From assembly GCF_900452415.1 (NCBI RefSeq), contig NZ_UGNX01000001.1, forward strand, positions 3,224,001 through 3,288,000: a stretch of 64,000 bases of DNA, read 5' to 3'. Each line of letters opens with the position of its first letter. Position 1 is the first letter of the stretch. Both the position numbers and the translations under genes were made by a program. Shown piece by piece: positions 36,736-44,948 of the stretch. The notes below the pieces were generated by a model, which searched no databases, was not told the origin of the DNA, and worked only from the letters and a program-made list of their open reading frames with translations. The stretch is from Legionella cincinnatiensis (GTDB lineage: Bacteria; Pseudomonadota; Gammaproteobacteria; Legionellales; Legionellaceae).

Positions 36736-37344
36736 TTAACACATAAGATCGGATCGAGTCTTCAACCATCCAGCAATACTGTATCGAGGTTGATGAGTAA
36801 GGCATACTTCATGGGGCAACTCGCTATTAAAGCATATGAAACGGTTTTCTTGAGGTAAAATAACTTGAATTAATTGTTCTTCTTGATTGTAAAGCTTTAA
36901 TTCACCACCTAATTCAGCGCACCAGTCTTTATTTAAATAATATACACAGGAAATTTTTCGATTTTTTTTCGTAGCAAACTGGTCGACATGTTTTTTATAA
37001 TAAGACCCAGGTTGATATGCAGCAAGATGAGTTTCAAACTCGTGTAAACCTAAAAAAAGTTCTTGATTCAAGAGCTGAGCTAATTGCTGAATTCGTTTTA
37101 AATAATTTTGTATTGCTGAATTTTCTTCATGTTCATCCAGCCAAAAAATTTCATCAGCGCGAATAGTCCTATTTTTATGAGATTCTAAATTGAGACCAAT
37201 TTTTGCCCCGCGAAATAATCCTTGTGCATACATTTCTTGAGCTGTTACTTGAATTAATTGGCATTGATGAAGCTCAAGAAAATCTTCAATAATATGGAAT
37301 CCTTTGGTACAAAGATTATGGATAAGTAATTCAGAATCGATCAA
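36736..37344 (-). CDS. 2-oxoglutarate/Fe(II) dioxygenase, prolyl 4-hydroxylase type
   Basis: 202 residues. The iron facial triad and 2-oxoglutarate arginine are visible: HVDQF (HxD), PHEV and RYSIAGWL. YQPGSYYKKHVD and GGELKLY resemble the EGLN/PHD-like bacterial prolyl hydroxylases, one of which acts on elongation factor Tu in Pseudomonas. The target here is unknown. Its ATG overlaps the stop of the metallopeptidase gene by four bases, so the two are translated together. Confidence 0.85.
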   Translation of the reverse strand: MIDSELLIHNLCTKGFHIIEDFLELHQCQLIQVTAQEMYAQGLFRGAKIGLNLESHKNRTIRADEIFWLDEHEENSAIQNYLKRIQQLAQLLNQELFLGLHEFETHLAAYQPGSYYKKHVDQFATKKNRKISCVYYLNKDWCAELGGELKLYNQEEQLIQVILPQENRFICFNSELPHEVCLTHQPRYSIAGWLKTRSDLMC

Positions 37345-38030
37345 AGTGCACGTCCTTCAAGTAGAAATTCATATTGGCGCCATTCTGGCATAAATTTGCT
37401 CATTAATTGATAAAAACGTTTATTATGACTGGGCTCAAGCAAATGTACTAATTCATGTACAAGTACATACTCCAGGCAGATTTGAGGTTTTTTTATAAGA
37501 TTAAGATTTAACCATATGCGCGCGGCTTTAGTATTGCATGAGCCCCAGCGTGTTTTCATTTTTTTTATTCCCCACTGAGACACTTTTACACCAACGATAT
37601 ACTCCCATTGCCGAATTAAATCAGGCACTAAGAGTTGCATTTGATATCGATACCAATTATCAAGAAGCTTTTGTTTTTGTTCATGAGAACTATTTGGTTG
37701 GATATAGTAATACATCAGTTCATCATTTATTTTAATTTGTACCGGGCCGTGGTGCTCCTGGATAATGAGTAGATATTGCTTTCCCTTAAAAGGTACAGTA
37801 GTCCCTGTTTCTAACTCATCACTTTCAATAATTGAGCGGCTACGAATGCGTTCACGTTGTTTATGAATCCATGTTCCCTTGGCTTGTAGGGTCTGTCGAA
37901 TTAATTGCTCACTAAACTTTAAGGGCACACTTACTTTAACCAAACCATCGGGGGGATAAATACGCAGGTGCATGTTTTTAATTTTTTTTCGTGTTACTTC
38001 AATGGAGATACCATCCAATTCAATGATCAT
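37341..38030 (-). CDS. YgjP/DUF45-type zinc metallopeptidase
   Basis: 229 residues from ATG 38030; the frame opens at TTG 38063 without a Shine-Dalgarno sequence. The zinc motif HELVH is followed by LLEPSHNKRFYQLM, which supplies the third ligand, and WGSCNTKAARIWLN is the other YgjP landmark. This family is related to the SprT/WSS1 peptidases; its bacterial role is poorly known. It is coupled to the prolyl hydroxylase downstream. Confidence 0.85.
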   Translation of the reverse strand: MIIELDGISIEVTRKKIKNMHLRIYPPDGLVKVSVPLKFSEQLIRQTLQAKGTWIHKQRERIRSRSIIESDELETGTTVPFKGKQYLLIIQEHHGPVQIKINDELMYYYIQPNSSHEQKQKLLDNWYRYQMQLLVPDLIRQWEYIVGVKVSQWGIKKMKTRWGSCNTKAARIWLNLNLIKKPQICLEYVLVHELVHLLEPSHNKRFYQLMSKFMPEWRQYEFLLEGRAL

Positions 38031-38120
38031 ATATTCGTCGTATTTTAAGTTGATGCATTGCAATAAAACAAGGGAGCGTGATAATGAGACCTAGATCTCA
38101 AACTCAAAGTATTTCTTAAA

Positions 38121-39033
38121 TTAACGCGAGCATTGAATAAAGAATCTATTTAGATCCAGCCTTCATCGCGAACCGTTCAGGCTGAGGAGGCATTCATGCC
38201 GTCTCGAAGCCTTAGTCCAGAACTTGAAAATTCGTACTAAGGCTTCGAGACAGCGCTATGCGCTTCCTCAGCCCGAACGACTCAAAGTAATACCACGTTC
38301 TCTTATCCGAAACTCACGTTCGGTTAAGGGCTGTGCCTACTTCCCGTGGCTTGTCCACGGGAGCCAAAGATCTAATAAAGAATCTATTTAGATCCAGCCT
38401 TCATTGCGAACCGTTCAGGCTGAGGAGGCATTCATGCCATCTCGAAGCCTTAGCCCAGAACTTGAAAATTCGTACTAAGGCTTCGAGACAGCGCTATGCG
38501 CTTCCTCAGCCTGAACGGCTCAAAATAAAACCACGTTCTCTTATCCGAAACTCACGTTCGGTTAGGTCGTGCCTACTTCCGTGGCTTGTCCGCGGGAGCC
38601 AAAGAGCTAATAAAGAATCTATTTAGATCCAGCCTTCATTGCGAACCGTTCAGGCTGAGGAGGCATTCATGCCGTCTCGAAGCCTTAGCCCAGAACTTGA
38701 AAATTCGTACTAAGGCTTCGAGACAGCGCTATGCGCTTCCTCAGCCTGAACGGCTCAAAATAAAACCACGTTCTCTTATCCGAAACTCACGTTCGGTTAA
38801 GGGCTGTGCCTACTTCCCGTGGCTTGTCCACGGGAGCCAAAGATCTAATAAAGAATCTATTTAGATCCAGCCTTCATTGCGAACCGTTCAGGCTGAGGAG
38901 GCATTCATGCCATCTCGAAGCCTTAGCCCAGAACTTGAAAATTCGTACTAAGGCTTCGAGACAGCGCTATGCGCTTCCTCAGCCCGAACGGATCGAAGTA
39001 AATCCAGGTTCGCATAGACGAAACTCACGTTAA
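38121..39033. repeat. Tandem array of four ~200-bp palindromic elements (copy C1-C4)
   Basis: Four copies of the element seen at 6944, 18030 and 54458 in direct tandem, with unit lengths of 238, 235 and 238 bases (measured at AATCTATTT: 38143, 38381, 38616, 38854). Three linkers separate them, each with a hairpin CCCGTGG-CTTGT-CCACGGG (38343, 38816; decayed near 38575). Units 2 and 4 share both linker and core variants (ATGCCATCTC), while unit 3 differs, pointing to duplication of a larger two-unit block. The outer ends are TTAACGCGAG and ACTCACGTTAA. Three near-identical reading frames on the plus strand are by-products of the repeat. Confidence 0.88.
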
Positions 39034-39050
39034 ATTCTTGTTCTATTTTA

Positions 39051-39335
39051 CTACCTTTGTGCCCCGATACAAGGGCTGTCTATATATTCACCATTAATAT
39101 CTAGAACCATATTGACATTAGCACGTTGATAACGTGCGAGTATGTCATATTCTTGTTTCGTTATATATCCGTAAGAGTTGCCACAATATACAAGTGATGA
39201 AGCTGCTGGTTTAGGTTTAACATGAATAGGCAAATCACATTCCCAACGAAAATGGGTTAAATCACAATTTGCTGCTAAGGATAAATGAAGGGGCAAAAGA
39301 GATAAAACAACAGTCACATACCATTTCCTTTTCAT
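39051..39335 (-). CDS. Small exported cysteine-containing protein
   Basis: 94 residues from ATG 39335 (100 if the ATG at 39353 is used). A clear signal peptide ([22 protein letters not shown]) precedes a mature part of about 72 residues with four cysteines (NCDL, WECD, YCGN, SPCI), which suggests two disulfides in the periplasm or outside. No family recognised. It lies directly beside the repeat array. Confidence 0.6.
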   Translation of the reverse strand: MKRKWYVTVVLSLLPLHLSLAANCDLTHFRWECDLPIHVKPKPAASSLVYCGNSYGYITKQEYDILARYQRANVNMVLDINGEYIDSPCIGAQR

Positions 39336-39407
39336 AGTGTGCACCATTTCCATGTTTATGTTTTTTAATTATAGGATATGATTGAAAAAAAGTAGTCAAG
39401 GACACCC

Positions 39408-40268
39408 ATGCTTTCATCCAGTTCCGAATATCTTAAAGCGCTTCGTGAAGGGAATTATCTTCTTTTTTTAGAATGGGTTGATTTTATTACAAAAAAGTAC
39501 ACTCAGAATGATCATATTTTAGACGCAGACGATACAACAAACTCTTTGATTTTTGAATGGTTAACTAATGGTTATTCAGAAGAAGATGCCAAAAAATTAG
39601 CGCTCTTACACGCAGTATATGATTTAGAATCAAAACCGTTACAAGGAAAATTAGATTATGCATTCAAAACTATTATAGTCGCTTTATTCTTATGTATAGT
39701 TTTTCATAAACATAATTTGTGTGTGCAATCAGATTCTCCCAAAGTAACTCGAAGAAAAATCAATCGGCTAATAGAACAATGCAGTAAACAATTATCTCCA
39801 TCGCTTTACAGAAGCAGTTTAGTTGGAGTACAGATCGAGTTTTTTCAGTGGGTAGATAATAGCAATAAACATGAAGTAAATGTTATTTTTCATAAAATCC
39901 ATGCAATTACCCGACTTAGATATCTTCTTGAAGATTATATTTTACACTTAGAGCGGTCCAAAAAAGAACAGGATGAGCTTCATACTGCCCGATTAAGCTT
40001 GGCAAAACGTTTTCTTACCTACATCTACGAACAACTTGAGTTTACGCCCAAAGTAGCCGATGAAATTACTAAATATGTGAATGCACTGCGTGAACTTCAC
40101 CCTGACAAATGGGAAGAAGAGCATTTAGATGCTCTTTCCCCACCATCAGCATTGGACAATACTTGGCGTTGGGTGACGGGAATAGGAATCGGTTTTTTTA
40201 ATTTGGTTTTGCATAAGAAATCCATTGGGGAGTTGATTTCGGGACAATCAGAGACCCCTCAAGTTTAA
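39408..40268 (+). CDS. Orphan cytosolic protein, unknown function
   Basis: 286 residues, not recognised. There is no signal peptide; a hydrophobic helix at about 85-100 (FKTIIVALFLCIVFH) could be buried or a membrane segment. The rest is mostly helical with charged stretches (LLEDYILHLERSKKEQDELH). Near the C-terminus is an aromatic and glycine-rich segment (WRWVTGIGIGFFNLVLHKK), then a polar tail SGQSETPQV. Placement in an accessory island next to other orphans suggests a lineage-specific gene, possibly an effector, without direct proof. Confidence 0.6.
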   Translation: MLSSSSEYLKALREGNYLLFLEWVDFITKKYTQNDHILDADDTTNSLIFEWLTNGYSEEDAKKLALLHAVYDLESKPLQGKLDYAFKTIIVALFLCIVFHKHNLCVQSDSPKVTRRKINRLIEQCSKQLSPSLYRSSLVGVQIEFFQWVDNSNKHEVNVIFHKIHAITRLRYLLEDYILHLERSKKEQDELHTARLSLAKRFLTYIYEQLEFTPKVADEITKYVNALRELHPDKWEEEHLDALSPPSALDNTWRWVTGIGIGFFNLVLHKKSIGELISGQSETPQV

Positions 40269-40345
40269 TTTCTCCTGTTTTATCTTAGGTATTATTTATT
40301 GTGATTAAGTTCACATTTTTAGTAAGATAAAGCCATTTTGTTTAG

Positions 40346-40444
40346 CGTCTGTTGACCATTAGATTCCACTGCTTATAGGGTCGCTGTTGATCCATAACAT
40401 TCAGCCCTGCAAGATGCAAAGCCGTTTGTCAACATACCCTAATC
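40346..40444. repeat. Dispersed intergenic repeat, copy 2 (inverted)
   Basis: The reverse complement shares with 15271-15370 the blocks ATTAGGGTxTGTTGAC, CATCTTGC, TTATGGAT and GAATCTAATGG in the same order. It lies just before an alpha/beta-hydrolase gene. No gene inside. Confidence 0.6.
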
Positions 40445-40483
40445 TAAGCTCGACATATTATTTATCTGAAGGTAACTAGTCTT

Positions 40484-41308
40484 ATGAAACAATACTTATG
40501 GACATTGGATGGTGGTAGATTGTCTTATCAAAGCGGAGAAAATACTCTAAATTGGTTATTTCTTCCTGGGGGGCCAGGCCTTGGCTCAGAGGCAATCGCA
40601 GATTTAACCCAATTACTGAAAGACAAAATCCCTGGTACTATTTGGCATTTAGATTTGCCTAATGACGGTTCAAATATTTTAAAAGATAAATCTCTCGCAA
40701 AATTACACCATGCAATTATCCAAGCCACTACAGCATTTAAAAAAGTAATACTAGTAGCACATTCTACTCCTGGGATGTATGTTCAAACTATGCCCGAACT
40801 TGAACATATTTTAGAGGGTCTTGTATTGATAGGTTCTGCGCCAGACTCATCATGGCAAGAGACATTTGTGGAATACTGTAAAAATCATACAGACGAAGCC
40901 ATTCTTAAAGCTGAAGAAAAGTATGTCGCAAATCCAGATGATGAAAATTTAAGGCAACTCTTAGTAGCTTGTGCTAAGTACTGCTTTATCAATGAAAAAT
41001 CATTATGTGAAGGAAAAGCTTTGTTCGAAAAATTACCTATTAATAATACAGCTCACGTTCAATCCTCCGAACTTTTTGATTCTAAAAAGTATAAAGCCAC
41101 CTGGATACCTCAGAAAATTCCAACCCTAATTATCACAGGATCTCATGATCATATTACACCTATATCACTCTTTAAAAATAATAATCTCTACCAAAGAAAT
41201 AATATATTCCTGAAAGAAATTTCTAACGCAGGACACTATCCGTGGTTTGAAAATCCTAAAGAAATAATAAATTCATTTGAAAACTTTTGCCTTAAATTTT
41301 CAACATAA
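40484..41308 (+). CDS. Alpha/beta-hydrolase fold protein
   Basis: 274 residues. The oxyanion region FLPGGPGLGSE, the nucleophile elbow VAHSTPGM (Ser in AHSTPG, a variant of GxSxG), TLIITGSHDHITP with the acidic residue, and the catalytic His in NAGHYPWFE make it a likely active serine hydrolase (proline-iminopeptidase or esterase-like). The substrate is not determinable. AAGGTAAC lies before the ATG. It is cytosolic by sequence and single, with a hairpin after it. Confidence 0.82.
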   Translation: MKQYLWTLDGGRLSYQSGENTLNWLFLPGGPGLGSEAIADLTQLLKDKIPGTIWHLDLPNDGSNILKDKSLAKLHHAIIQATTAFKKVILVAHSTPGMYVQTMPELEHILEGLVLIGSAPDSSWQETFVEYCKNHTDEAILKAEEKYVANPDDENLRQLLVACAKYCFINEKSLCEGKALFEKLPINNTAHVQSSELFDSKKYKATWIPQKIPTLIITGSHDHITPISLFKNNNLYQRNNIFLKEISNAGHYPWFENPKEIINSFENFCLKFST

Positions 41309-41415
41309 ATATTAAATTAAATACATACTGTACTTTGTTTGATCATTATGATATTATAATGCCTCATTTTATGATAAATAATGATGATATCTTCTCTGAG
41401 TAAGTCAGAGAACTG

Positions 41416-41434
41416 ACATCACTTTGCGTGATGT
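41416..41434 (+). terminator. Hairpin downstream of the alpha/beta-hydrolase gene
   Basis: ACATCAC-TTTGC-GTGATGT followed by TTAGTTTAAT, about 110 bases after the stop. A modest rho-independent terminator candidate. Confidence 0.4.
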
Positions 41435-41561
41435 TTAGTTTAATCGCTTTCATTAAACGGGTATGTCGTGATTTTCTGGTTTTATAAACCAAGGAAATAG
41501 ACAATCCCGTGCTTTTCCTTAGTTTTAAAAACCTTTTTTAGTAAGACAACAGGAGATTAGC

Positions 41562-42161
41562 ATGAGAGCTAAAGATGATATTTTTGCGAGAAACAATGCA
41601 ACCTTAACTACATTAATGTCTATTAATAGAGTTATTAGCAAGGACGCTCGGCCCCCTAAATTTATTAAAAAAATGATTTTAGAGGAAGCCGGATTAGTTA
41701 AAAGTCCAGTTTACGTTGTGAGTAACAGGATAGTAGAAATGCAAAATATCAAAGGAGGCATCATACGTAGCGTTGAATATCTTTATAACGAGGATCCAAC
41801 GAAAGATATAATCAATGCGCTGCCTAAAGGAAGCGAAAAGGTTAAGGTATTTGGCTCTGCAGAAGAAGCTCAAAAATATGCCCTAACAATTTCCAAACGA
41901 CATTCAGAGTTAAGTTTTACCTATATGTCTTCTATGGATGGCATTGAAGGTATAGATCCCGTTTGGCATACTCCTTTAATTATTAAGGCTGAAATTCCAT
42001 TAAACTTAAAAAGTAATGTTATCGATAATAATGGTAAAATTTCTGCTACGCATTTAAAGCTCGTTTCTTTAATACAGCCTAATAAACTAGAAAAAAAATT
42101 ACCAACAATTGATTTACAAGAAATCCAAAATCAAAATAGCATGAACTGTACTATTTTCTAA
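41562..42161 (+). CDS. Orphan protein ending in a CaaX prenylation box; candidate effector
   Basis: 199 residues, no recognised domain, no signal peptide. CAGGAG lies eight bases before the ATG. The last four residues are Cys-Thr-Ile-Phe after a flexible polar stretch (IQNQNSMN), which fits a CaaX box; a Phe in the last position favours geranylgeranylation or farnesylation by eukaryotic enzymes. Bacteria have no such enzymes, but several Legionella effectors are known to be prenylated by the host. It sits beside the protease-like gene at 42401. The effector role is inferred from the tail and setting. Confidence 0.65.
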   Translation: MRAKDDIFARNNATLTTLMSINRVISKDARPPKFIKKMILEEAGLVKSPVYVVSNRIVEMQNIKGGIIRSVEYLYNEDPTKDIINALPKGSEKVKVFGSAEEAQKYALTISKRHSELSFTYMSSMDGIEGIDPVWHTPLIIKAEIPLNLKSNVIDNNGKISATHLKLVSLIQPNKLEKKLPTIDLQEIQNQNSMNCTIF

Positions 42162-42297
42162 GGTGTCAAATAACATGCATGGGAACGTTAGCATATTCTC
42201 ATGCATATTTTTTTTCGACTACTGTATCATTGAGCATCTATGAAGAGATCTAACACAAAATCATTAAAGGGTAATTTTAGTGCTAATGGAAATAAAT

Positions 42298-42327
42298 TTG
42301 ACTTATTATTGTACAGTTCTGTATAAT
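42298..42327 (+). promoter_or_regulatory. Candidate sigma-70 promoter of the protease-like gene
   Basis: TTGACT (42298-42303), an 18-base spacer and a perfect TATAAT (42322-42327), giving a leader of about 65 bases to the ATG at 42401. Confidence 0.6.
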
Positions 42328-42400
42328 AAGTGTTGTCTGTTTAAGTATTAATTAAGTGCAACATTATTTGTTGTTCACTCACCTTAATATGGAGTTTTAC

Positions 42401-42985
42401 ATGCTAGAAAAATTATTTAAAAGACTGCAAGGCATCAAGCCATTTACGAATCAATTTGATATGTTAATGGAAAGTGGGCAAGCCATTAACGATGATGGTG
42501 AAGCTGTTGGGATGTGTCAACCAATGTCAAATCACTATTTAGATTTATTACTAAATAAACAAGATCCAACCCAAGAATTACAAGATGGTAAGCAATTTTT
42601 AAAGAAATCCATAATTGAAGAAAATCAAGAAATTGATTTTAGAGCCCAAAATCCAGGTGAAGATGAGCATCATGCTTTTCATAAAAATAAGGTAGAGCAT
42701 CGAGACGAACACCATTCTCTTAAAAGTTTAACCCCAGAAAAAGTCAGTAAAACTTTAGAAGATAAAGACCATATGTTAATGACATTTGAATTAAATCAAA
42801 AAGATAAATATCATCAAGTATATCTTGGAAAGCAAAGTGCATCAAAATGTCGCTTCTTTGATGCAAACCTTAATGGTGGGGAACGAGTAAAACCATGTGA
42901 GGAACTTATTCCAGAAGCGATGGAATATCTCAGAAAACACTACTCTCTTGATGAAGACACATCATTTAAACTTGGAATAGGTTGA
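42401..42985 (+). CDS. YopT/C58-like cysteine protease candidate
   Basis: 194 residues from ATG 42401, which has GGAG seven to eight bases upstream; an ORF start at 42356 is rejected. The order and spacing of a C58 (YopT-type) papain-like site are visible. A Cys lies in EAVGMCQPMSNHYLD (Cys39), a His in KYHQVYLG (His138) and an Asp in CRFFDANLNGG (Asp154); the His-to-Asp distance of 16 equals that of YopT. The hydrophobic strand before the His (HMLMTFELN) and FFDAN just like FFDPN in the family support this. There is no signal peptide. YopT-type proteases cleave host small GTPases. Overall identity looks low, so the call is tentative. Confidence 0.58.
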   Translation: MLEKLFKRLQGIKPFTNQFDMLMESGQAINDDGEAVGMCQPMSNHYLDLLLNKQDPTQELQDGKQFLKKSIIEENQEIDFRAQNPGEDEHHAFHKNKVEHRDEHHSLKSLTPEKVSKTLEDKDHMLMTFELNQKDKYHQVYLGKQSASKCRFFDANLNGGERVKPCEELIPEAMEYLRKHYSLDEDTSFKLGIG

Positions 42986-42992
42986 GTTTGAG

Positions 42993-43045
42993 GTTATAAA
43001 TGTTATAGGGATTTTCTTAATATAATCCCTATCAACATTTATAAC
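42993..43045. terminator. Long bidirectional terminator hairpin
   Basis: GTTATAAATGTT-ATAGGGAT pairs with ATCCCTAT-c-AACATTTATAAC (20 bp with one bulged base) around an 11-15 base loop. It lies between two convergent genes (stop at 42985 and gene end at 43113), with T-rich sequence after it. Confidence 0.6.
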
Positions 43046-43112
43046 ACTTTTATCGAAAAAGTCCGCATCATATCGGAATAACGTTCCACTCCATCCTATA
43101 AACACTGTAACT

Positions 43113-43919
43113 TTAAGCATATTTTTTTGCGATTGCTGGTTCAGGAAACATATACATTCCCTGATAGGTTTTTGTATCAAACCAAACATGCAAAAATTCA
43201 TCACTACTGTTTGGAGGATATTCATCTTTGCTCTTAAAATAAAAATTAAAAAGAGTTTCTACTTTCTTATCTTTAAGAGCAGCTAGATAGTTTTTTGAAT
43301 CATTTATTGCCAAAAGATAGTCCTCAGTACTCTGATTTGCTGATTTTTCTAATGTATTTGTGACAATAGCGATTCCAGTTGCTAGAGTAAACTGCAAAGT
43401 TCTTAATTCCTCTTCACTTCGAGTCATTTTTTTTGAGGCCAAGCTCTCTATGATATAATCAACCAAAGCCTTGGTCGGACCAACGAACGTTACTGATAAA
43501 TCCAACGTATTTTTAACCCGTTTCGTAATCGCTTTATACACTATTGGGAAATATTTAATATCAACAAGATTTTCAATTAATGCACTATTTTTATTAGTAA
43601 AACCCCATTGCGCGTTTTTAAATGGCCAAGCAGTTAACATTAAATCAAATAATATCTTGCTATTATTTTTAATAAACAAAAGTAAATCATCAGGATTAGT
43701 AAGCAGGGGAATACAAACGGGAACTGTATGGCTTTCAAGAAGAGAAGGATCAAGTAATCTTTTCGTTTCCTCCTCCGGTAAATCAAGCATATCTTCAGCA
43801 ATGTCGACTAAGTACGGAAAAAATTGTTCTTTAGGAGTTAAAGAAAGAAGTGCACAATCCTTTGTATGCACTCCTGAACTCAGACCTTGACGGCCCATTA
43901 TTGTATCCTTAGGTATCAT
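43113..43919 (-). CDS. Orphan helical protein, unknown function
   Basis: 268 residues, unrecognised. Mostly helical, no signal peptide. The N-terminal 40 residues are polar with LSLTPKEQFFPYLV. Aromatic-rich segments (AWPFKNAQWGF, FNFYFKSKDEYPP) and a late EFLHVWFDTKTYQGMYMFPEP stand out. It lies 21 bases after the gene at 43941, on one transcript, in the orphan island beside the candidate protease. Possibly an effector; no direct evidence. Confidence 0.6.
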   Translation of the reverse strand: MIPKDTIMGRQGLSSGVHTKDCALLSLTPKEQFFPYLVDIAEDMLDLPEEETKRLLDPSLLESHTVPVCIPLLTNPDDLLLFIKNNSKILFDLMLTAWPFKNAQWGFTNKNSALIENLVDIKYFPIVYKAITKRVKNTLDLSVTFVGPTKALVDYIIESLASKKMTRSEEELRTLQFTLATGIAIVTNTLEKSANQSTEDYLLAINDSKNYLAALKDKKVETLFNFYFKSKDEYPPNSSDEFLHVWFDTKTYQGMYMFPEPAIAKKYA

Positions 43920-43940
43920 AAATTCCCCCTATTTCTATAA

Positions 43941-44465
43941 TTACCAATTTTGAGTTATTATCGGTGGTGTTTTCCCTGACAGTTCCTGATCCATTTGATT
44001 ACCCAGTCGGATCCCAAAATCAACTGTCTTTGCTTTACATGAAAAGAAATCGGACAATCTAGCATGCATGAACGCTCCTTCATGTTCACCGGCCTCAAAA
44101 AAGCTTTTACTAATTTTGGTCTGATGTTCCGATTGTTCCCTATAAAATTGAACGCGTTCTTTATCTGAAAATGTTGGTTTCCACGATGCTGTATGATCCA
44201 TATCATCTTTTAAAGCCTGAAATGACTCTTTAGTCAAAGGTGTTTTTTCATGATGCAACTCAATATTTACTGGTGGAACCGTATAACTATCAAAGCCCTG
44301 CACCTTGGAACAATGCTCATGTAATGCTTTCCTCTGTGGACAATGAAATTCCTCCGGCGGTTTCGAACCCGTAAACGCTGACGTAATAATTGAGAATGGA
44401 AGAGTAAAAAATAATTTAGGATTCTCAAATTTATACCCTTGTTGCTTATCTTGCTTATCTTGCAT
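43941..44465 (-). CDS. Orphan His/Lys-rich protein, unknown function
   Basis: 174 residues from ATG 44465 (AGGTG six bases upstream; an ATG at 44477 lacks one). The protein is polar, with many His and Lys (CPQRKALHEHCSK, ELHHEKTP, SEHQTKISKS) and one hydrophobic patch near the N-terminus (LFFTLPFSIITSAF, about 19-32). No signal peptide. It is first of a two-gene operon with 43113-43919. Function unknown. Confidence 0.58.
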   Translation of the reverse strand: MQDKQDKQQGYKFENPKLFFTLPFSIITSAFTGSKPPEEFHCPQRKALHEHCSKVQGFDSYTVPPVNIELHHEKTPLTKESFQALKDDMDHTASWKPTFSDKERVQFYREQSEHQTKISKSFFEAGEHEGAFMHARLSDFFSCKAKTVDFGIRLGNQMDQELSGKTPPIITQNW

Positions 44466-44618
44466 ATTACACCTCATTTAAAATACAAATTAACAATTAA
44501 AAACACACCCTTATTAAAGATATAGCATAAGGAGTATAATTTATCCAATTTGGTAACCTAATGTGGTGTTATAGAATTAAGCACTATCCGCTAATTGAAA
44601 TTATTTTTTATTATTAGT

Positions 44619-44849
44619 GCTCCAATTTATGGAGGTGAAGGCTGGAACAATCAGAGATTTCGGTTTACTTAAGCTCGAGTGGTTAAGGCAGTTTCTGACT
44701 TATGAGAATGGCATTCCTGTTGATGATACGATAGCTCGTGATGAGAAAGCTAAGTACTAAACAGTTTACTAATTGCTTTACACTCTGGTATCCAAGCGGT
44801 AAAAAAGCAGCAGATGGTGATATTGTTGTGATTGATGAAAGAGCTTAGA
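44619..44849 (+). pseudogene. Decayed N-terminal fragment of an ISAs1-family transposase
   Basis: Joining frames gives the typical ISAs1 (H-repeat-associated) start: APIYGGEGW, then IRDFGLLKLEWLRQFL, TYENGIPVDDTIAR, KQFTNCFTLW and DGDIVVIDERA, matching the family's ENGIPSHDT and GEIIAIDGKTLR landmarks. Two stops and at least one frameshift interrupt it, and the catalytic remainder is gone. It marks past insertion-sequence activity at the right edge of the orphan island. Confidence 0.75.
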
Positions 44850-44883
44850 AAATCATGAATTTTTTTATCTATAACATAAATGA

Positions 44884-44906
44884 TAATCCCCACATTGTGG
44901 GGATTA
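44884..44906. terminator. Perfect hairpin downstream of rplS
   Basis: TAATCCCCACA-T-TGTGGGGATTA, an 11-bp inverted repeat 43 bases beyond the rplS stop on the minus strand. T-rich sequence is closer on the plus-strand side. The most likely terminator of the rpsP-rplS operon. Confidence 0.5.
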
Positions 44907-44948
44907 CGAATAATTTTTAACAAAATTTTGAGTTAAGGAATAAAGTCC

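Noticed and set aside
36736..37344. PvcB-like partner of the DIT1/PvcA homologue
   Set aside because: The 2-oxoglutarate oxygenase is of the prolyl-hydroxylase type, on the opposite strand and coupled to a peptidase; PvcB belongs to the TauD-like group.
38333..39033. Three near-identical basic reading frames (97, 92 and 75 residues) on the plus strand
   Set aside because: They run through the tandem palindromic repeat, have no ribosome-binding site and repeat exactly with the array; they are by-products of the repeat, not genes.
38121..39033. Possible CRISPR array
   Set aside because: Unit length is about 237 bp with no short unique spacers and no cas genes nearby; the units are whole palindromic elements.
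42962..43225. 87-residue minus-strand frame
   Set aside because: It overlaps the bidirectional terminator and the end of the gene at 43113 in another frame, with no start signals.
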